From: Mesorhizobium sp. M2E.F.Ca.ET.219.01.1.1 | GTDB taxonomy: Bacteria > Pseudomonadota > Alphaproteobacteria > Rhizobiales > Rhizobiaceae | Assembly (NCBI RefSeq): GCF_004016445.2 | Contig: NZ_SADT02000001.1 | Span: forward strand, 911,630-975,629 | DNA: 64,000 nucleotides | Direction of reading: 5' to 3' | Part shown: positions 1 through 8,399 of the stretch, piece after piece | Layout of the letters: every line of letters begins with the position of its first letter | How positions within the stretch are numbered: position 1 is the first letter of the stretch | Program-made: the position numbers and the translations under genes | Notes under the pieces: generated by a model | Databases searched by the model: none | What the model was told of the DNA's origin: nothing | The model's input: the letters and a program-made list of their open reading frames with translations, nothing else

Positions 1-282
1 GCCAACCAGCTCTCGGTGCGCATCGAGCTTCAGGCCGATTGCTTCGCCGGGGTGTGGGCGCATTTCACCCAGCAGAAGGGTATTTTGGAGCAAGGTGACA
101 TCGAAAGCGCGCTCAATGCCGCCAAGCAGATCGGCGACGACACGCTGCAGAAGAAGATGCAAGGCTACGTCGTGCCGGAGAGCTTCAACCATGGCACCTC
201 GCAGCAGCGGCAGACCTGGCTGGCGCGCGGCTTCAAGAGCGGCAAGCTGTCCGACTGCAACACGATGAGCGGTCCGATCTGA
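1..282 (+). CDS. Neutral zinc metallopeptidase, C-terminal part (gene starts before the window)
   Basis: The reading frame is open from base 1 and ends at TGA 280-282, so about 93 C-terminal residues are visible. The segment [16 protein letters not shown] matches the conserved ELQADCxAG block of the putative neutral zinc metallopeptidase family (YpfJ type, PF04228), where the Glu after the upstream HExxH acts as a zinc ligand; the HExxH itself lies outside the window. The rest (QIGDD..., then a terminal Ser/Gly-rich stretch) fits the family's usual C-terminus. Members normally have an N-terminal membrane segment and are thought to act at the envelope, which cannot be checked here. Confidence 0.85.
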   Translation, partial: ANQLSVRIELQADCFAGVWAHFTQQKGILEQGDIESALNAAKQIGDDTLQKKMQGYVVPESFNHGTSQQRQTWLARGFKSGKLSDCNTMSGPI

Positions 283-445
283 GGCGGCGCTGCCGCTCCT
301 TTTCGGATGACGATCCGCGATCGGCGACAGCTGGCAAGTGATGTCAGCATAAGGCATTCGTGTTCGTTCGCGGATTGTTCCCGCAGCCAACCTCGCCTAT
401 AAGGTCCATCCCGCCGTGCCCCGGGTGGATGAGGAGCTTATCGTC

Positions 446-1732
446 ATGATCGACCCTAAAACCGCCAAGCGGGGCCTTGCGCTGGTTTTCACGACGCTTT
501 TGCTCGACATCATCGGCTTCGGCATCATCATGCCGGTGCTGCCGGCCTATCTTGAGGAACTGAGCGGCGTCAGCGTCAGCGAGGCCGCGATCGAGGGCGG
601 CTGGCTGTTCTTCGTCTATGCGGCGATGCAGTTCTTCTTCGCGCCGATCATCGGCGGGTTGAGCGACCGCTTCGGGCGCCGGCCGGTCCTGCTTGCCTCA
701 GTGCTGACCTTCTCGATCGACAATCTGATCTGCGCCATCGCCTGGTCCTATCCGATGCTGTTCATCGGCCGCGTGCTCGCGGGTATTTCCGGCGCCAGCT
801 ATTCGACGACGTCCGCTTTCGTAGCCGACATCTCAAACGACGAGAACCGGTCGAAGAATTTCGGTCTGCTCGGCATCGCCTTTGGCGTCGGCTTCGTCAT
901 CGGCCCGGTGCTGGGCGGGGTGCTCGGCACCTTCGGGCCGCGCGTGCCGTTCTATTTCGCCGCCGGGCTCGCTTTGGTCAATTTCCTGATCGCGATGGTC
1001 TTCCTCCCGGAGACGCTGGACGAAAAACACCGCCGCCGCTTCGACTGGAAGCGCGCCAATCCCGTCGGCACGCTCATGCAGATGCGCAATTATCCGGGCA
1101 TCGGCTGGATCGGGCTGGTGTTCTTCCTGATGACGCTCGGCCACATGATGTATCCGGCGGTGTGGTCGTTCGTGTCCAATTACCGCTACGGCTGGAACCA
1201 GCAGCAGATCGGGTTCTCGCTCGGCGTTTTCGGACTGTGCGGAGCGATCGTCATGGCGACGGTGCTGCCCCGCGTCATCCCGAAGCTCGGCGAATGGAAG
1301 ACGGCGGCGATCGGGCTGACCTTCACCGCGCTCAGCGCCTTCGGCTATGCGTTCTCGACGCAAGGCTGGATGATCTATGCGGTGATCGTAGCCGGCTGCC
1401 TGGAATCGCTGGCGGACCCGCCGCTCAGGAGCCTCGCCGCCGCCAAGGTGCCGCCTTCGGCGCAGGGCGAATTGCAGGGCGCGATGACCTCGATCTTCTC
1501 GATCACCTCGATCGTCACGCCGCTGCTCTACACGGCGATCTTTTCCTGGTTCACCGGACCGAGCGCGCCGGTCGTGTTCGGCGGCGCGCCCTATGTGCTC
1601 GGCGCGATTTTCCTGACGCTGGCGGTCATCGTCTTTGTGACGAAGGTAGCCAAGCCGACGCCGAAGGAAGTCGAGCGCATGCACGCGCAGGAAGCGGCGC
1701 ATACGCAGGAAGCAGCAACCGACGCTGCTTGA
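446..1732 (+). CDS. TetA-type MFS efflux transporter
   Basis: A 428-residue polytopic membrane protein of the major facilitator superfamily, DHA1/TetA-like branch (proton-coupled drug efflux). The loop-2 signature [11 protein letters not shown] lies near residues 70-80, and about twelve hydrophobic segments are visible, with a polar central loop ([12 protein letters not shown]). I chose ATG 446 over the upstream in-frame GTG 416 because a GAGGAG Shine-Dalgarno sequence lies 9 bases before it and [15 protein letters not shown] is the typical start of this subgroup. The substrate cannot be told from sequence. The gene converges on carA, with a strong palindrome between them. Confidence 0.88.
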   Translation: MIDPKTAKRGLALVFTTLLLDIIGFGIIMPVLPAYLEELSGVSVSEAAIEGGWLFFVYAAMQFFFAPIIGGLSDRFGRRPVLLASVLTFSIDNLICAIAWSYPMLFIGRVLAGISGASYSTTSAFVADISNDENRSKNFGLLGIAFGVGFVIGPVLGGVLGTFGPRVPFYFAAGLALVNFLIAMVFLPETLDEKHRRRFDWKRANPVGTLMQMRNYPGIGWIGLVFFLMTLGHMMYPAVWSFVSNYRYGWNQQQIGFSLGVFGLCGAIVMATVLPRVIPKLGEWKTAAIGLTFTALSAFGYAFSTQGWMIYAVIVAGCLESLADPPLRSLAAAKVPPSAQGELQGAMTSIFSITSIVTPLLYTAIFSWFTGPSAPVVFGGAPYVLGAIFLTLAVIVFVTKVAKPTPKEVERMHAQEAAHTQEAATDAA

Positions 1733-1735
1733 AGC

Positions 1736-1778
1736 TTAGTGTGTTTCACCGTTTCGCGGAAACGGTGAAACACACTAA
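1736..1778. terminator. Perfect 20-bp stem-loop between convergent genes
   Basis: Bases 1736-1755 and 1759-1778 are exact reverse complements around a GCG loop, and a T-rich tract (CTCTTTGTTTTT) follows on the plus strand. The position, 4 bases after the MFS stop codon and facing carA, fits a transcription terminator. A diverged copy of the same hairpin lies at 3792-3820, so it is also part of a dispersed repeat. Confidence 0.8.
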
Positions 1779-1793
1779 CTCTTTGTTTTTACA

Positions 1794-1834
1794 CAATTCC
1801 GGACGGAAAACCGCTCACACTTTTCCTGGAATTG
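1794..1834. repeat. Intergenic palindromic repeat, copy 1
   Basis: The element is bounded by CAATTCC and GGAATTG and contains an internal GGACGGAAAACC block. A second copy with the same ends and core (GGACGGAAACC, ACACTTTT) occurs at 3858-3898. From memory, this is a very common rhizobial intergenic element. Both copies follow a GTTTC-rich hairpin. Confidence 0.75.
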
Positions 1835-1857
1835 CTCTAGGCTGGCTGCGGTTTGAG

Positions 1858-3063
1858 CTAGGCCCGTTCCGCCAGCGCTTCCTCGCCGCGCCGTTCGCGG
1901 ATCAGGTTGACGAAGCGGCGGAAGAGGTAGTGCGAATCCTGTGGGCCGGGCGAGGCCTCGGGATGATGCTGGACCGAGAACACCGGACGGCCGGTCAGCG
2001 CGATGCCGCAGTTGGAGCCGTCGAAGAGCGAGACATGGGTTTCCTCGACGCCTTCGGGCAGCGAGTCGGCATCGACGGCGAAGCCGTGGTTCATCGAGAC
2101 GATCTCGACCTTGCCGGTGGTGTGGTCCTTGACCGGATGATTGGCGCCGTGGTGGCCCTGATGCATCTTTTCGGTCTTGCCGCCGAGCGCCAGCGCCAGC
2201 ATCTGATGGCCGAGGCAGATGCCGAACACCGGAATGTCGGTCTTCAAGAGGTTCTGGATCACCGGCACGGCATATTCGCCGGTCGCTTCCGGATCGCCGG
2301 GGCCGTTCGACAGGAAGATGCCATCGGGCTGCATGGCCAGGATCTCGTCGGCGTCGGTCTTGGCCGGGACGACGGTGACCTTGGCGCCGAGGCCAGCCAG
2401 CAGGCGCAGGATGTTGCGCTTGACGCCATAGTCGATGGCCACGACATGCATCGACGGCACGCCCCGCTCGCCATAGCCCTGGTTCCAGACCCAGGGCGTC
2501 TCGCGCCACACCGAGGACTGGCCGGACGTCACTTCCTTGGCGAGATCGAGGCCGATCAGGCCCGACCATGCCGCTGCCTGCCGCTTCAGCTCCTCGATGT
2601 CGAAAACGCCGTCGGGCGCATGCGCGATGACGGCATTGGGCATGCCCTTCTCGCGGATCAGCACGGTCAGCGCGCGGGTGTCGATGCCGGACAGCGCGAC
2701 AATGCCGCGCCGCTTCAGCCACTGGTCGAGATGGCCGGCGGCGCGATAGTTTGACGGGTCGGTGACATTGGCCTTGAAGATGGCGCCGACGGCGCCCGCG
2801 CGGGCCGCCGGATGCAAGTCCTCGATGTCCTCGTCATTGGTGCCGACATTGCCGATATGCGGGAAGGTGAAGGTGACGATCTGGCCGGCGTAGGAGGGAT
2901 CGGTGAGGATCTCCTCGTAACCGGTCAGCGCCGTGTTGAAGCACACTTCCGCGACGGCCGATCCGGTGGCGCCAAGACCGCGGCCCTCGATCACTGTGCC
3001 GTCGGCGAGCACCAGAAGGGCGGTCGGCTTTTCGGTGGCCCAGGGGGCGGTGGTCGTGGCCAT
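1858..3063 (-). CDS. carA: Carbamoyl-phosphate synthase small subunit (glutaminase)
   Basis: A 401-residue protein that hydrolyses glutamine and passes ammonia to the CarB subunit to make carbamoyl phosphate for arginine and pyrimidine synthesis. The N-terminal domain has ALLVLADGTVIEGRGLG and CFNTALTGYEEILTDPSYAGQ-type sequence, the family hallmark. The class I glutamine amidotransferase domain carries the nucleophile elbow GICLGHQ (about residues 278-284) and the His/Glu pair in HHPEASPGP (about 365). ATG 3063 is preceded by AGGAG at 8 bases; the open frame upstream to 3117 has no such support. carB is not in the window. The gene is divergent from the YqeY-like gene. Confidence 0.97.
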   Translation of the reverse strand: MATTTAPWATEKPTALLVLADGTVIEGRGLGATGSAVAEVCFNTALTGYEEILTDPSYAGQIVTFTFPHIGNVGTNDEDIEDLHPAARAGAVGAIFKANVTDPSNYRAAGHLDQWLKRRGIVALSGIDTRALTVLIREKGMPNAVIAHAPDGVFDIEELKRQAAAWSGLIGLDLAKEVTSGQSSVWRETPWVWNQGYGERGVPSMHVVAIDYGVKRNILRLLAGLGAKVTVVPAKTDADEILAMQPDGIFLSNGPGDPEATGEYAVPVIQNLLKTDIPVFGICLGHQMLALALGGKTEKMHQGHHGANHPVKDHTTGKVEIVSMNHGFAVDADSLPEGVEETHVSLFDGSNCGIALTGRPVFSVQHHPEASPGPQDSHYLFRRFVNLIRERRGEEALAERA

Positions 3064-3325
3064 GGCGGCACTCCTGTCAAGCGCTGCGACTGACCAACGG
3101 GACCACTCGCGCAGCAAAGCGCGCGAAGCAGGATTTCCCAGCCTCCGCGCGTCAACTCATTGTCTCATGCAGGACCGAGTACATAGGCGAAGGCACCCGA
3201 ACGGTCAATGCGGACGCCGCCAGCCAGCCCTGTTTTCCATTCGTCCAGCAATATCAGCGGCTTGCCGGGATTTGCGTCACGCGGCCGGCAAAGCTATTGT
3301 CCGCCGCATTCGAAGGAGAAGCACG

Positions 3326-3775
3326 ATGCGCGAGAAAATCGCCGAATCCATGAAGAGCGCGATGAAGGCGCAGGACAAGCACCGCCTGCCGACGCTGCGG
3401 CTGATTCAGGCCGCCATCCACGACCGCGATATCGCCAATCGCGGCGCCGGTAAGCCTCCAGCGAGCGAGGAGGAGATCCTGCAAATCCTCGCCAAGATGG
3501 TGAAGCAGCGCGAGGAATCGGCCAAGGCCTTCGAGGACGGCAAGCGGCCGGAACTGGCGGCGCAGGAACGCGGCGAGATGGAGATCATCCGCGAATTCCT
3601 GCCGACGCAGCTCGACGACGCGGCGATCACGGCCGCGGCGCGCGAGGCGATCGCGGCGACAGGCGCCGCCAGCCAGAAGGACATGGGCAAGGTGATCGGC
3701 GCGCTGAAGCAGAAATATGCGGGCCAGATGGACTTCGCCAAGGCGAGCGCCATCATTAAGGGGCTGCTGCAGTAA
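3326..3775 (+). CDS. GatB/YqeY domain protein
   Basis: A 149-residue protein of the YqeY family (PF09424), related to the C-terminal tRNA-binding domain of the GatB amidotransferase subunit. The start MREKIAESMKSAMKAQDK, the LPTLRLIQAAIHDRDI helix, the conserved EEEILQILAKMVKQREES block and the ending MGKVIGALKQKYAGQMD match the family over its full length. ATG 3326 follows AAGGAG at 7 bases; the frame is open back to 2933, but that part overlaps carA. Its position divergent from carA is common in rhizobia. The cellular role is not well defined. Confidence 0.9.
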   Translation: MREKIAESMKSAMKAQDKHRLPTLRLIQAAIHDRDIANRGAGKPPASEEEILQILAKMVKQREESAKAFEDGKRPELAAQERGEMEIIREFLPTQLDDAAITAAAREAIAATGAASQKDMGKVIGALKQKYAGQMDFAKASAIIKGLLQ

Positions 3776-3791
3776 GCGGCAGCCTCACAAC

Positions 3792-3898
3792 GTTTCGCCG
3801 TTTCAGGGAACCGGCGAACCGCTCTATCTCTCTGCTTTTTCGCTCTCTGTTTTTTCGCAATTCCGGACGGAAACCATTAGACACTTTTACTGGAATTG
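3792..3898. repeat. Composite intergenic repeat, copy 2 (hairpin plus CAATTCC palindrome)
   Basis: A GTTTCGCCGTTTC / GAACCGGCGAACC hairpin at 3792-3820 is followed by a T/C-rich tract and then an element running from CAATTCC (3858) to GGAATTG (3898). This reproduces the order found at 1736-1834. It probably also ends transcription between the YqeY-like gene and the convergent transpeptidase gene. Confidence 0.7.
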
Positions 3899-3900
3899 CC

Positions 3901-4899
3901 TCAGTCCTTGCAGATCGGCACCGGCTGCGGCGGTGGCGCCGGATGGTCCTTCTTGTATTGCGCGATGATCGGCTCCAGCATCTTCTTCGGCCAGAACTTT
4001 GGAGTGCCGATCTCCTTCAGGCAGGAGGCGTTCCAATAGGCTCCCGCGGCTGAGAGCGCCTGGCCGCCGGACTTGGCGCGCGCAACGGCGGCGATGTCGC
4101 GCGATTCCGGGTAGATGTAGAGCGTCGTCGGGCTGTTCTTCACCATCGGAATGATCTGCTCGGCATCGGCCGGCGACCAGCTGGTGCAGCCATTGCTGCG
4201 GCCGCCGGCATAATTCACCAGCTTGCCGTAGGGCACAAAGCCGTCGTGGTCGGCGTAAGAGCTTTGCGGGTTCTTGCGCATGCACAAGCTCTTCAGGATC
4301 GCCGCCGGATGCCCGCCGATGACGCGTTGCCTGGCGTTCGCCGTCTCGCCTTCGCCGTCGAACTGGATGAAGCTGCGCATGAACACGGCGTTCTGGGCGC
4401 CGACGCGATAATAGCCCTTGAACGAGGTCTTGGTCTCCGCCGTCATATAGGCGCCGCCCGCCGTCAGCTCGGAATCCATCGCGTTGCCGAAGTTCTTCGC
4501 GCAGCGCCTGCCGTTGGAGAAATCGGCGACGCCTTTCAGGTTGCGGCCGCCGCCATGGCCCGAGGAAACCGCGCGGAACAGCTGCTTGGCTTCGCAGATG
4601 ATGTAGTAGCGCTGGCCGAGCACGCTGCTGCCCAAGTCGCCGGGGCGCGTCGCATCCATGGCGAAATAGCAGGGGTTGCTGACCGAACCGTCGCTGACTT
4701 TCTTCTGGTAGAGCGCGCGCGCCCGCTCCAGCACAACCTCAGAGATCTGGCCCTCGCCGTCGCCGACATGGCGCTGCAGCCAATCGGGAATGGTCGACGG
4801 CCGCAAGGCGGCAAATGAGCTGACCGATGCCGTCAGCGCGGCCAGGATTGCGACAAGGCAAAAGATGGCCACACCCGGCGGAACAGATCTCAACCGCAC
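3901..4899 (-). CDS. YkuD_2-type L,D-transpeptidase catalytic domain protein, exported
   Basis: A 332-residue protein with an N-terminal signal or anchor sequence (VAIFCLVAILAALTASVSSF). The catalytic signature SNGCTSW lies near residues 235-241, and GYVPYGKLVNYAGGRSNG-type context upstream fits the YkuD_2 family (PF13645), whose Cys nucleophile cross-links or modifies peptidoglycan. The conserved FMRSFIQFDGEGETAN segment may include the partner His region seen as HDGFVPYG. The start is GTG 4899, with AGGAGGGG 9 bases upstream. It is a single gene, convergent with the YqeY-like gene. Whether it acts as a transpeptidase or only binds the wall is not shown by sequence. Confidence 0.8.
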   Translation of the reverse strand: MRLRSVPPGVAIFCLVAILAALTASVSSFAALRPSTIPDWLQRHVGDGEGQISEVVLERARALYQKKVSDGSVSNPCYFAMDATRPGDLGSSVLGQRYYIICEAKQLFRAVSSGHGGGRNLKGVADFSNGRRCAKNFGNAMDSELTAGGAYMTAETKTSFKGYYRVGAQNAVFMRSFIQFDGEGETANARQRVIGGHPAAILKSLCMRKNPQSSYADHDGFVPYGKLVNYAGGRSNGCTSWSPADAEQIIPMVKNSPTTLYIYPESRDIAAVARAKSGGQALSAAGAYWNASCLKEIGTPKFWPKKMLEPIIAQYKKDHPAPPPQPVPICKD

Positions 4900-5184
4900 C
4901 GTTTTGCCCCTCCTGTCGAAATGTCTCGTACCCGTGAATCACGCTGGACTAATCATAGAAGGTCTCGCATCCATCGGCGAAACACTTCTAGTTTAGCGAC
5001 GCCTTTTGGAGGTCGGATTTTCCGTCCGCTTCGATTGAGCTATCATCTGATTCCCGGCGCGCCCACGCCTCCTCCCTCCATCGGGAAGCATCGTTCATGC
5101 AGGGCAGTCCATCACCCAACCAACTGTTCGAGCGCCAGGCATAAGGAGGGGTTGTCGAGACTGCTCGCGGCAGGAGGTTTCTCG
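4900..5184. other. Intergenic region with divergent promoters, no gene seen
   Basis: This 285-bp stretch separates the divergent transpeptidase and DnaB-like genes. It contains no convincing reading frame. A CAGGAGG ribosome site at 5171-5177 belongs to the downstream gene. I see no strong hairpin. Confidence 0.5.
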
Positions 5185-5895
5185 ATGCGGCTTTCCGCAC
5201 CCGTCTATCATCTGAAACGCCAGGCGAGGCTCCTGTCCCGCCGGGAAAATGTTCCCCTTCATGAGGCCCTTGACCGCATTGCCGCCAAGGAAGGCTTTGG
5301 CAACTGGAGCCTGCTTGCGGCCAAAGTCGCCGAAACCGCGCCCGGCGACAAGCTGCTGGAGCGGCTTGTGCCCGGCGATATGGTCCTCGTGGCGGCGCGG
5401 CCAGGCCAGGGCAAGACGCTGATGAGCCTCGAACTCGCGGTGGCGACGATGAGGCAAGGCAATCGCGCCGTGTTCTTCACCCTGGAATACACGCATGCCG
5501 ACATCCTCGACCGGTTCCGGGACATCGGCGCCGACCCTGCCGGTTTCGACCACCTGTTCGAGTTCGACAATTCCGACGCCATCTGCGCGGCCTACATCAT
5601 CGAGAGGTTGCAATTCGCGCCGCGCGGCACGCTGGCGGTCGTCGACTATCTACAATTGCTCGACCAGAAGCGGGACAATCCCGAGCTCATGGTCCAGATC
5701 GGCGCCTTGAGGTCGTTCGCTCGGAAACGTGAACTGGTGTTGGTATTCATCTCGCAGATCGACAGATCATACGATTCCGCCCGGAAGCCGTTCCCGGATA
5801 CGGGCGATATCCGGCTGCCGAACCCGCTCGACCTGTCGCTGTTCGACAAGGCCTGTTTCCTCAACAAGGGCGAAATCCGGTTCCAGGCGACTTGA
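5185..5895 (+). CDS. Small DnaB/RecA-like ATPase
   Basis: A 236-residue protein with the RecA-fold core of the DnaB family. Walker A is ARPGQGKT (about residues 71-78), Walker B is LAVVDYLQLLD (about 149-159), and LVLVFISQIDRSYD matches the Q-containing H3/sensor strand that follows in DnaB. It lacks the DnaB N-terminal domain and is half the size of replicative helicase; the first 60 residues (YHLKRQARLLSRRENVPLHEALDRI) form a small helical domain. ATG 5185 follows CAGGAGG at 7 bases. It is probably cotranscribed with the acetyltransferase gene. It is unlikely to be the main replicative helicase; its role is unknown. Confidence 0.75.
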   Translation: MRLSAPVYHLKRQARLLSRRENVPLHEALDRIAAKEGFGNWSLLAAKVAETAPGDKLLERLVPGDMVLVAARPGQGKTLMSLELAVATMRQGNRAVFFTLEYTHADILDRFRDIGADPAGFDHLFEFDNSDAICAAYIIERLQFAPRGTLAVVDYLQLLDQKRDNPELMVQIGALRSFARKRELVLVFISQIDRSYDSARKPFPDTGDIRLPNPLDLSLFDKACFLNKGEIRFQAT

Positions 5896-5939
5896 GGGCG
5901 ATCCGCGCCGCCGTTATGCCGATCTCGACAGGAACGAAC

Positions 5940-6497
5940 ATGATCGAAATCGTCAAACCCGCGCTCGAACATTTGCCATCCTACAAGGTGGCGTTGGAGC
6001 GCGGCTGGTCGCCCGACAATGTGCGGCTTCTGGAAGCGACGCGCGAGCAGCTTGTGGCGATCGAGAAAGATCCCGTCGAATTTCTCGCCAGCCTAGACGA
6101 CCCCGAGGCCAAGGGGCCGCCCATCACCTTGCCCGACGGCACGACCGTGCCGCGCCTGCCCGGCTTCCGGCGCTGGATTTGGGATGGCGAGGCTGCCGGC
6201 TCCATAGGGCTGCGCTGGCAAAGAGGCACATCGGCGCTGCCGCCGCACGTGCTTGGCCATATAGGCTATGCGGTGGTGCCGTGGAAAGAGGGGCGCGGTT
6301 ACGCCACCGAAGCGTTGCGGCTGATGCTTGACGAGGCGAGGGCAGTGGGCCTGGACTATGTCGAGATCACCACGGACCTCGACAATCTTGCATCCCAGAA
6401 GGTAACCCTCGCCAATGGCGGCATCCTTGTCGGGCGCTTCATCAAGGTCGCCGCCTATGGTGGCGTGGAAAACCTCAAATATCGGATCGATCTTTAG
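5940..6497 (+). CDS. GNAT-family N-acetyltransferase
   Basis: A 185-residue protein with the GCN5-type fold. The acetyl-CoA binding motif A is seen as YAVVPWKEGRGYATEAL (about residues 105-123), and the C-terminal part (VEITTDLDNLASQKVTLANGG) is the usual ending of this fold, where the Asn/Ser residues pack near CoA. Starts at TTG 5892 (overlapping the previous stop codon), ATG 5916 and ATG 5940 are all in frame; I prefer 5940 because AGGAACG lies 4 bases upstream and MIEIVKPALEHLPSYK looks like a natural N-terminus. The substrate is unknown. Confidence 0.8.
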   Translation: MIEIVKPALEHLPSYKVALERGWSPDNVRLLEATREQLVAIEKDPVEFLASLDDPEAKGPPITLPDGTTVPRLPGFRRWIWDGEAAGSIGLRWQRGTSALPPHVLGHIGYAVVPWKEGRGYATEALRLMLDEARAVGLDYVEITTDLDNLASQKVTLANGGILVGRFIKVAAYGGVENLKYRIDL

Positions 6498-6515
6498 ATC
6501 GAAGCGGTTGGGCGG

Positions 6516-6902
6516 TCACTCGCCGGGCCTGGCCAGCCTTCCTTCTTCGGCCTTGTGGTAGAACTGGCTTGCCACGAGCCAGCCTTTGAGCGGCCTGAGC
6601 GGCGGGATGCAGGTAGCGAGAACGATCGGGATCGAAACGAAGGCGTGGAACCACATGGAGGGCTCGAACGTCACCTGCGCCCAGACGGCGAACAGCACCG
6701 AAGGCACACAGGCAAAGCAGATGACGAAGAAGGCCGGGCCATCGGCGGGATCGGCAAAGGAATAGTCGAGCCCGCAGACATCGCATTTCGGCGCCAGTTT
6801 CAGGAAACCGTCGAACAGGTGGCCTTCACCGCAACGCGGACAGCGGCCGCGGATTCCCACCTGCCAAGGCACCAGGGGTGGATAATGCGCATGGTCTTCC
6901 AT
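6516..6902 (-). CDS. DUF983 zinc-ribbon membrane protein
   Basis: A 128-residue protein. The N-terminal part carries two CxxC pairs (CPRCGEGHLF and CDVCGLDYSF) that form a probable zinc ribbon, followed by two hydrophobic segments (FFVICFACVPSVLFAVW and AFVSIPIVLATCIPPL). This architecture is the DUF983 family (PF06170), function unknown. ATG 6902 has GGAG upstream. The gene is divergent from the MocR regulator gene, and the palindrome between them suggests it is a regulatory target. Confidence 0.85.
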   Translation of the reverse strand: MEDHAHYPPLVPWQVGIRGRCPRCGEGHLFDGFLKLAPKCDVCGLDYSFADPADGPAFFVICFACVPSVLFAVWAQVTFEPSMWFHAFVSIPIVLATCIPPLRPLKGWLVASQFYHKAEEGRLARPGE

Positions 6903-6956
6903 GATCGTCGCTCCAGTGGATCTCGCGTGAGGCCAGACTGGCCTTGAGATCTCGGT

Positions 6957-6983
6957 TGCATACATATATCATTCTTGTATGCA
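6957..6983. promoter_or_regulatory. Candidate MocR operator between divergent genes
   Basis: TGCATACA (6957-6964) and TGTATGCA (6976-6983) form a perfect 8-bp inverted repeat with an 11-bp AT-rich spacer. It lies between the DUF983 gene (start 6902) and the MocR gene (start 7002). GntR/MocR regulators usually bind such sites in the shared promoter. Binding itself is inferred. Confidence 0.65.
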
Positions 6984-7001
6984 GACAATGCGACAAAATG
7001 T

Positions 7002-8393
7002 ATGGATAGGCGACAAGTGACCGGTGAAAGCGATATCAGCTGGTTTCCGGTTCTCGAGACAGGGCCGCGACCGGTCTATTTGAAGATCGTCGATGCCCTG
7101 GCGGATGCCCGCTCGAACGGCCGCTTGCAGCCGGGCGACAGGTTGCCGCCGCAACGGGAGCTTGCCCGGCTGCTCGGGGTCGACCTTACGACCGTCACGC
7201 GGGCGTTTTCCGAAGCCCGACGCAGGAACCTGATCGACGCGACGGCTGGCCGGGGCACCTTCGTCACGCCGGGCGAACCGGAAGAGCCCGTCCTCGATCT
7301 CAGCATGAACATCCCGCCGGCGCCCGCAGGCCTCAACCTGCCGGGACTGATCCGGACAGGTGTCGAAGGGCTGCTCAAGCGCTCCAGCGCGGAAGCGCTG
7401 CTTTCCTATCATCCCGGCCCGGGCTCGCCGGCGGAGCGCGCCGCCGGTTCATCATGGCTTGCCGCAGCGGGAGACAGGCTGCCGGTCGACAGGGTCGTTG
7501 TCGGCTCGGGCGCGCAGGCGCTGCTCACGGCCGTCGTGCTGGCAGAAACGCGCGAGGGCGACACGATCCTTGCCGATGCGCTGACCTATCCCGGGCTGAT
7601 CGCGCTGGCCGGGACCACACGGCGCAAACTCGCCGCTGTCGGAAACGATGATGAAGGCATGCGGCCGGACGATCTCGAAGAGGCGGCGCGACGGCATGGC
7701 ACCCGTGTCCTCTACCTCAACCCGACGCTGCAAAATCCGACCGCATCCGTCATGCCCGAAGGTAGGCGGCGGGAACTCGCCCGCATGGCCGACAAGCTCG
7801 GGCTGACCATCGTCGAGGACGATCCCTATAGAAGGCTGCTCGGCACGCCGCCGCCGGCCTTTCTGCCCCTGGCGCCCGAACGAACCTTCCATGTCGCGAC
7901 ATTGGCGAAATGCATCTCGCCGTTCCTGCGAACGGCCTTCCTGGCGGCGCCTGATCCGCAAGCCGCCGAGCGGGTCGCGGCAGCGATACGCGGCACCACC
8001 ATGATGGCGCCGCCGCTGATGACGGGCCTTGCCTGCGAGTGGCTGCGAAGCGGCCTTGCCGGGGAGATTACTGCCGCCGTGCGCGCCGAAGCGCAGGCCA
8101 GGCAAGAGATCGCACGCAACATCCTGCCCAAGGGCTTTGCGGCATCGGAGACCGGCCTGCATCTGTGGTATCCGCTGGAGAGCCGGTTGCGCTCGGCCGA
8201 ACTCGCCGACATCGCCCGCCGCCGGGGGTTGGCCATCAGCCCCGCGGAAGAGTTTGCTGTCGGGCCGGACTTTGCCAATGGCTTGCGCCTGGCGCTGGGC
8301 GCCACCCCCAACCGCGAGCGGCTGAAGGAAGGCCTGCAAAGCTTGGCGTCCATCCTTTCGGGAGCGTCAGGCTTCTCACGACCGAAGGTCTGA
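7002..8393 (+). CDS. MocR-type transcriptional regulator (GntR HTH fused to aminotransferase-like domain)
   Basis: A 463-residue protein. The N-terminal GntR winged helix (about residues 20-85) includes LQPGDRLPPQRELARLLGVD and TVTRAFSEARRRNLI. The remainder is a fold-type I aminotransferase domain, with YLNPTLQNPTA, VEDDPYRRL and the PLP-binding Lys303 in TLAKCISPF, so the cofactor site appears intact. MocR proteins act as regulators that sense PLP or amino compounds. ATG 7002 is preferred over TTG 6975, which would put the start inside the palindromic operator. Targets are probably itself and the divergent DUF983 gene. Confidence 0.85.
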   Translation: MDRRQVTGESDISWFPVLETGPRPVYLKIVDALADARSNGRLQPGDRLPPQRELARLLGVDLTTVTRAFSEARRRNLIDATAGRGTFVTPGEPEEPVLDLSMNIPPAPAGLNLPGLIRTGVEGLLKRSSAEALLSYHPGPGSPAERAAGSSWLAAAGDRLPVDRVVVGSGAQALLTAVVLAETREGDTILADALTYPGLIALAGTTRRKLAAVGNDDEGMRPDDLEEAARRHGTRVLYLNPTLQNPTASVMPEGRRRELARMADKLGLTIVEDDPYRRLLGTPPPAFLPLAPERTFHVATLAKCISPFLRTAFLAAPDPQAAERVAAAIRGTTMMAPPLMTGLACEWLRSGLAGEITAAVRAEAQARQEIARNILPKGFAASETGLHLWYPLESRLRSAELADIARRRGLAISPAEEFAVGPDFANGLRLALGATPNRERLKEGLQSLASILSGASGFSRPKV

Positions 8394-8399
8394 CGCCCG

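Noticed and set aside
833-1702. Long open frame antisense to the MFS gene
   Set aside because: High GC opens antisense frames; the protein is low-complexity Arg/His/Asp-rich with no domain, and the plus-strand gene is clear.
1162-2754. 530-codon plus-strand frame across the MFS gene and carA
   Set aside because: It is out of frame with the MFS gene and antisense to carA, crosses a terminator palindrome and shows no conserved motif.
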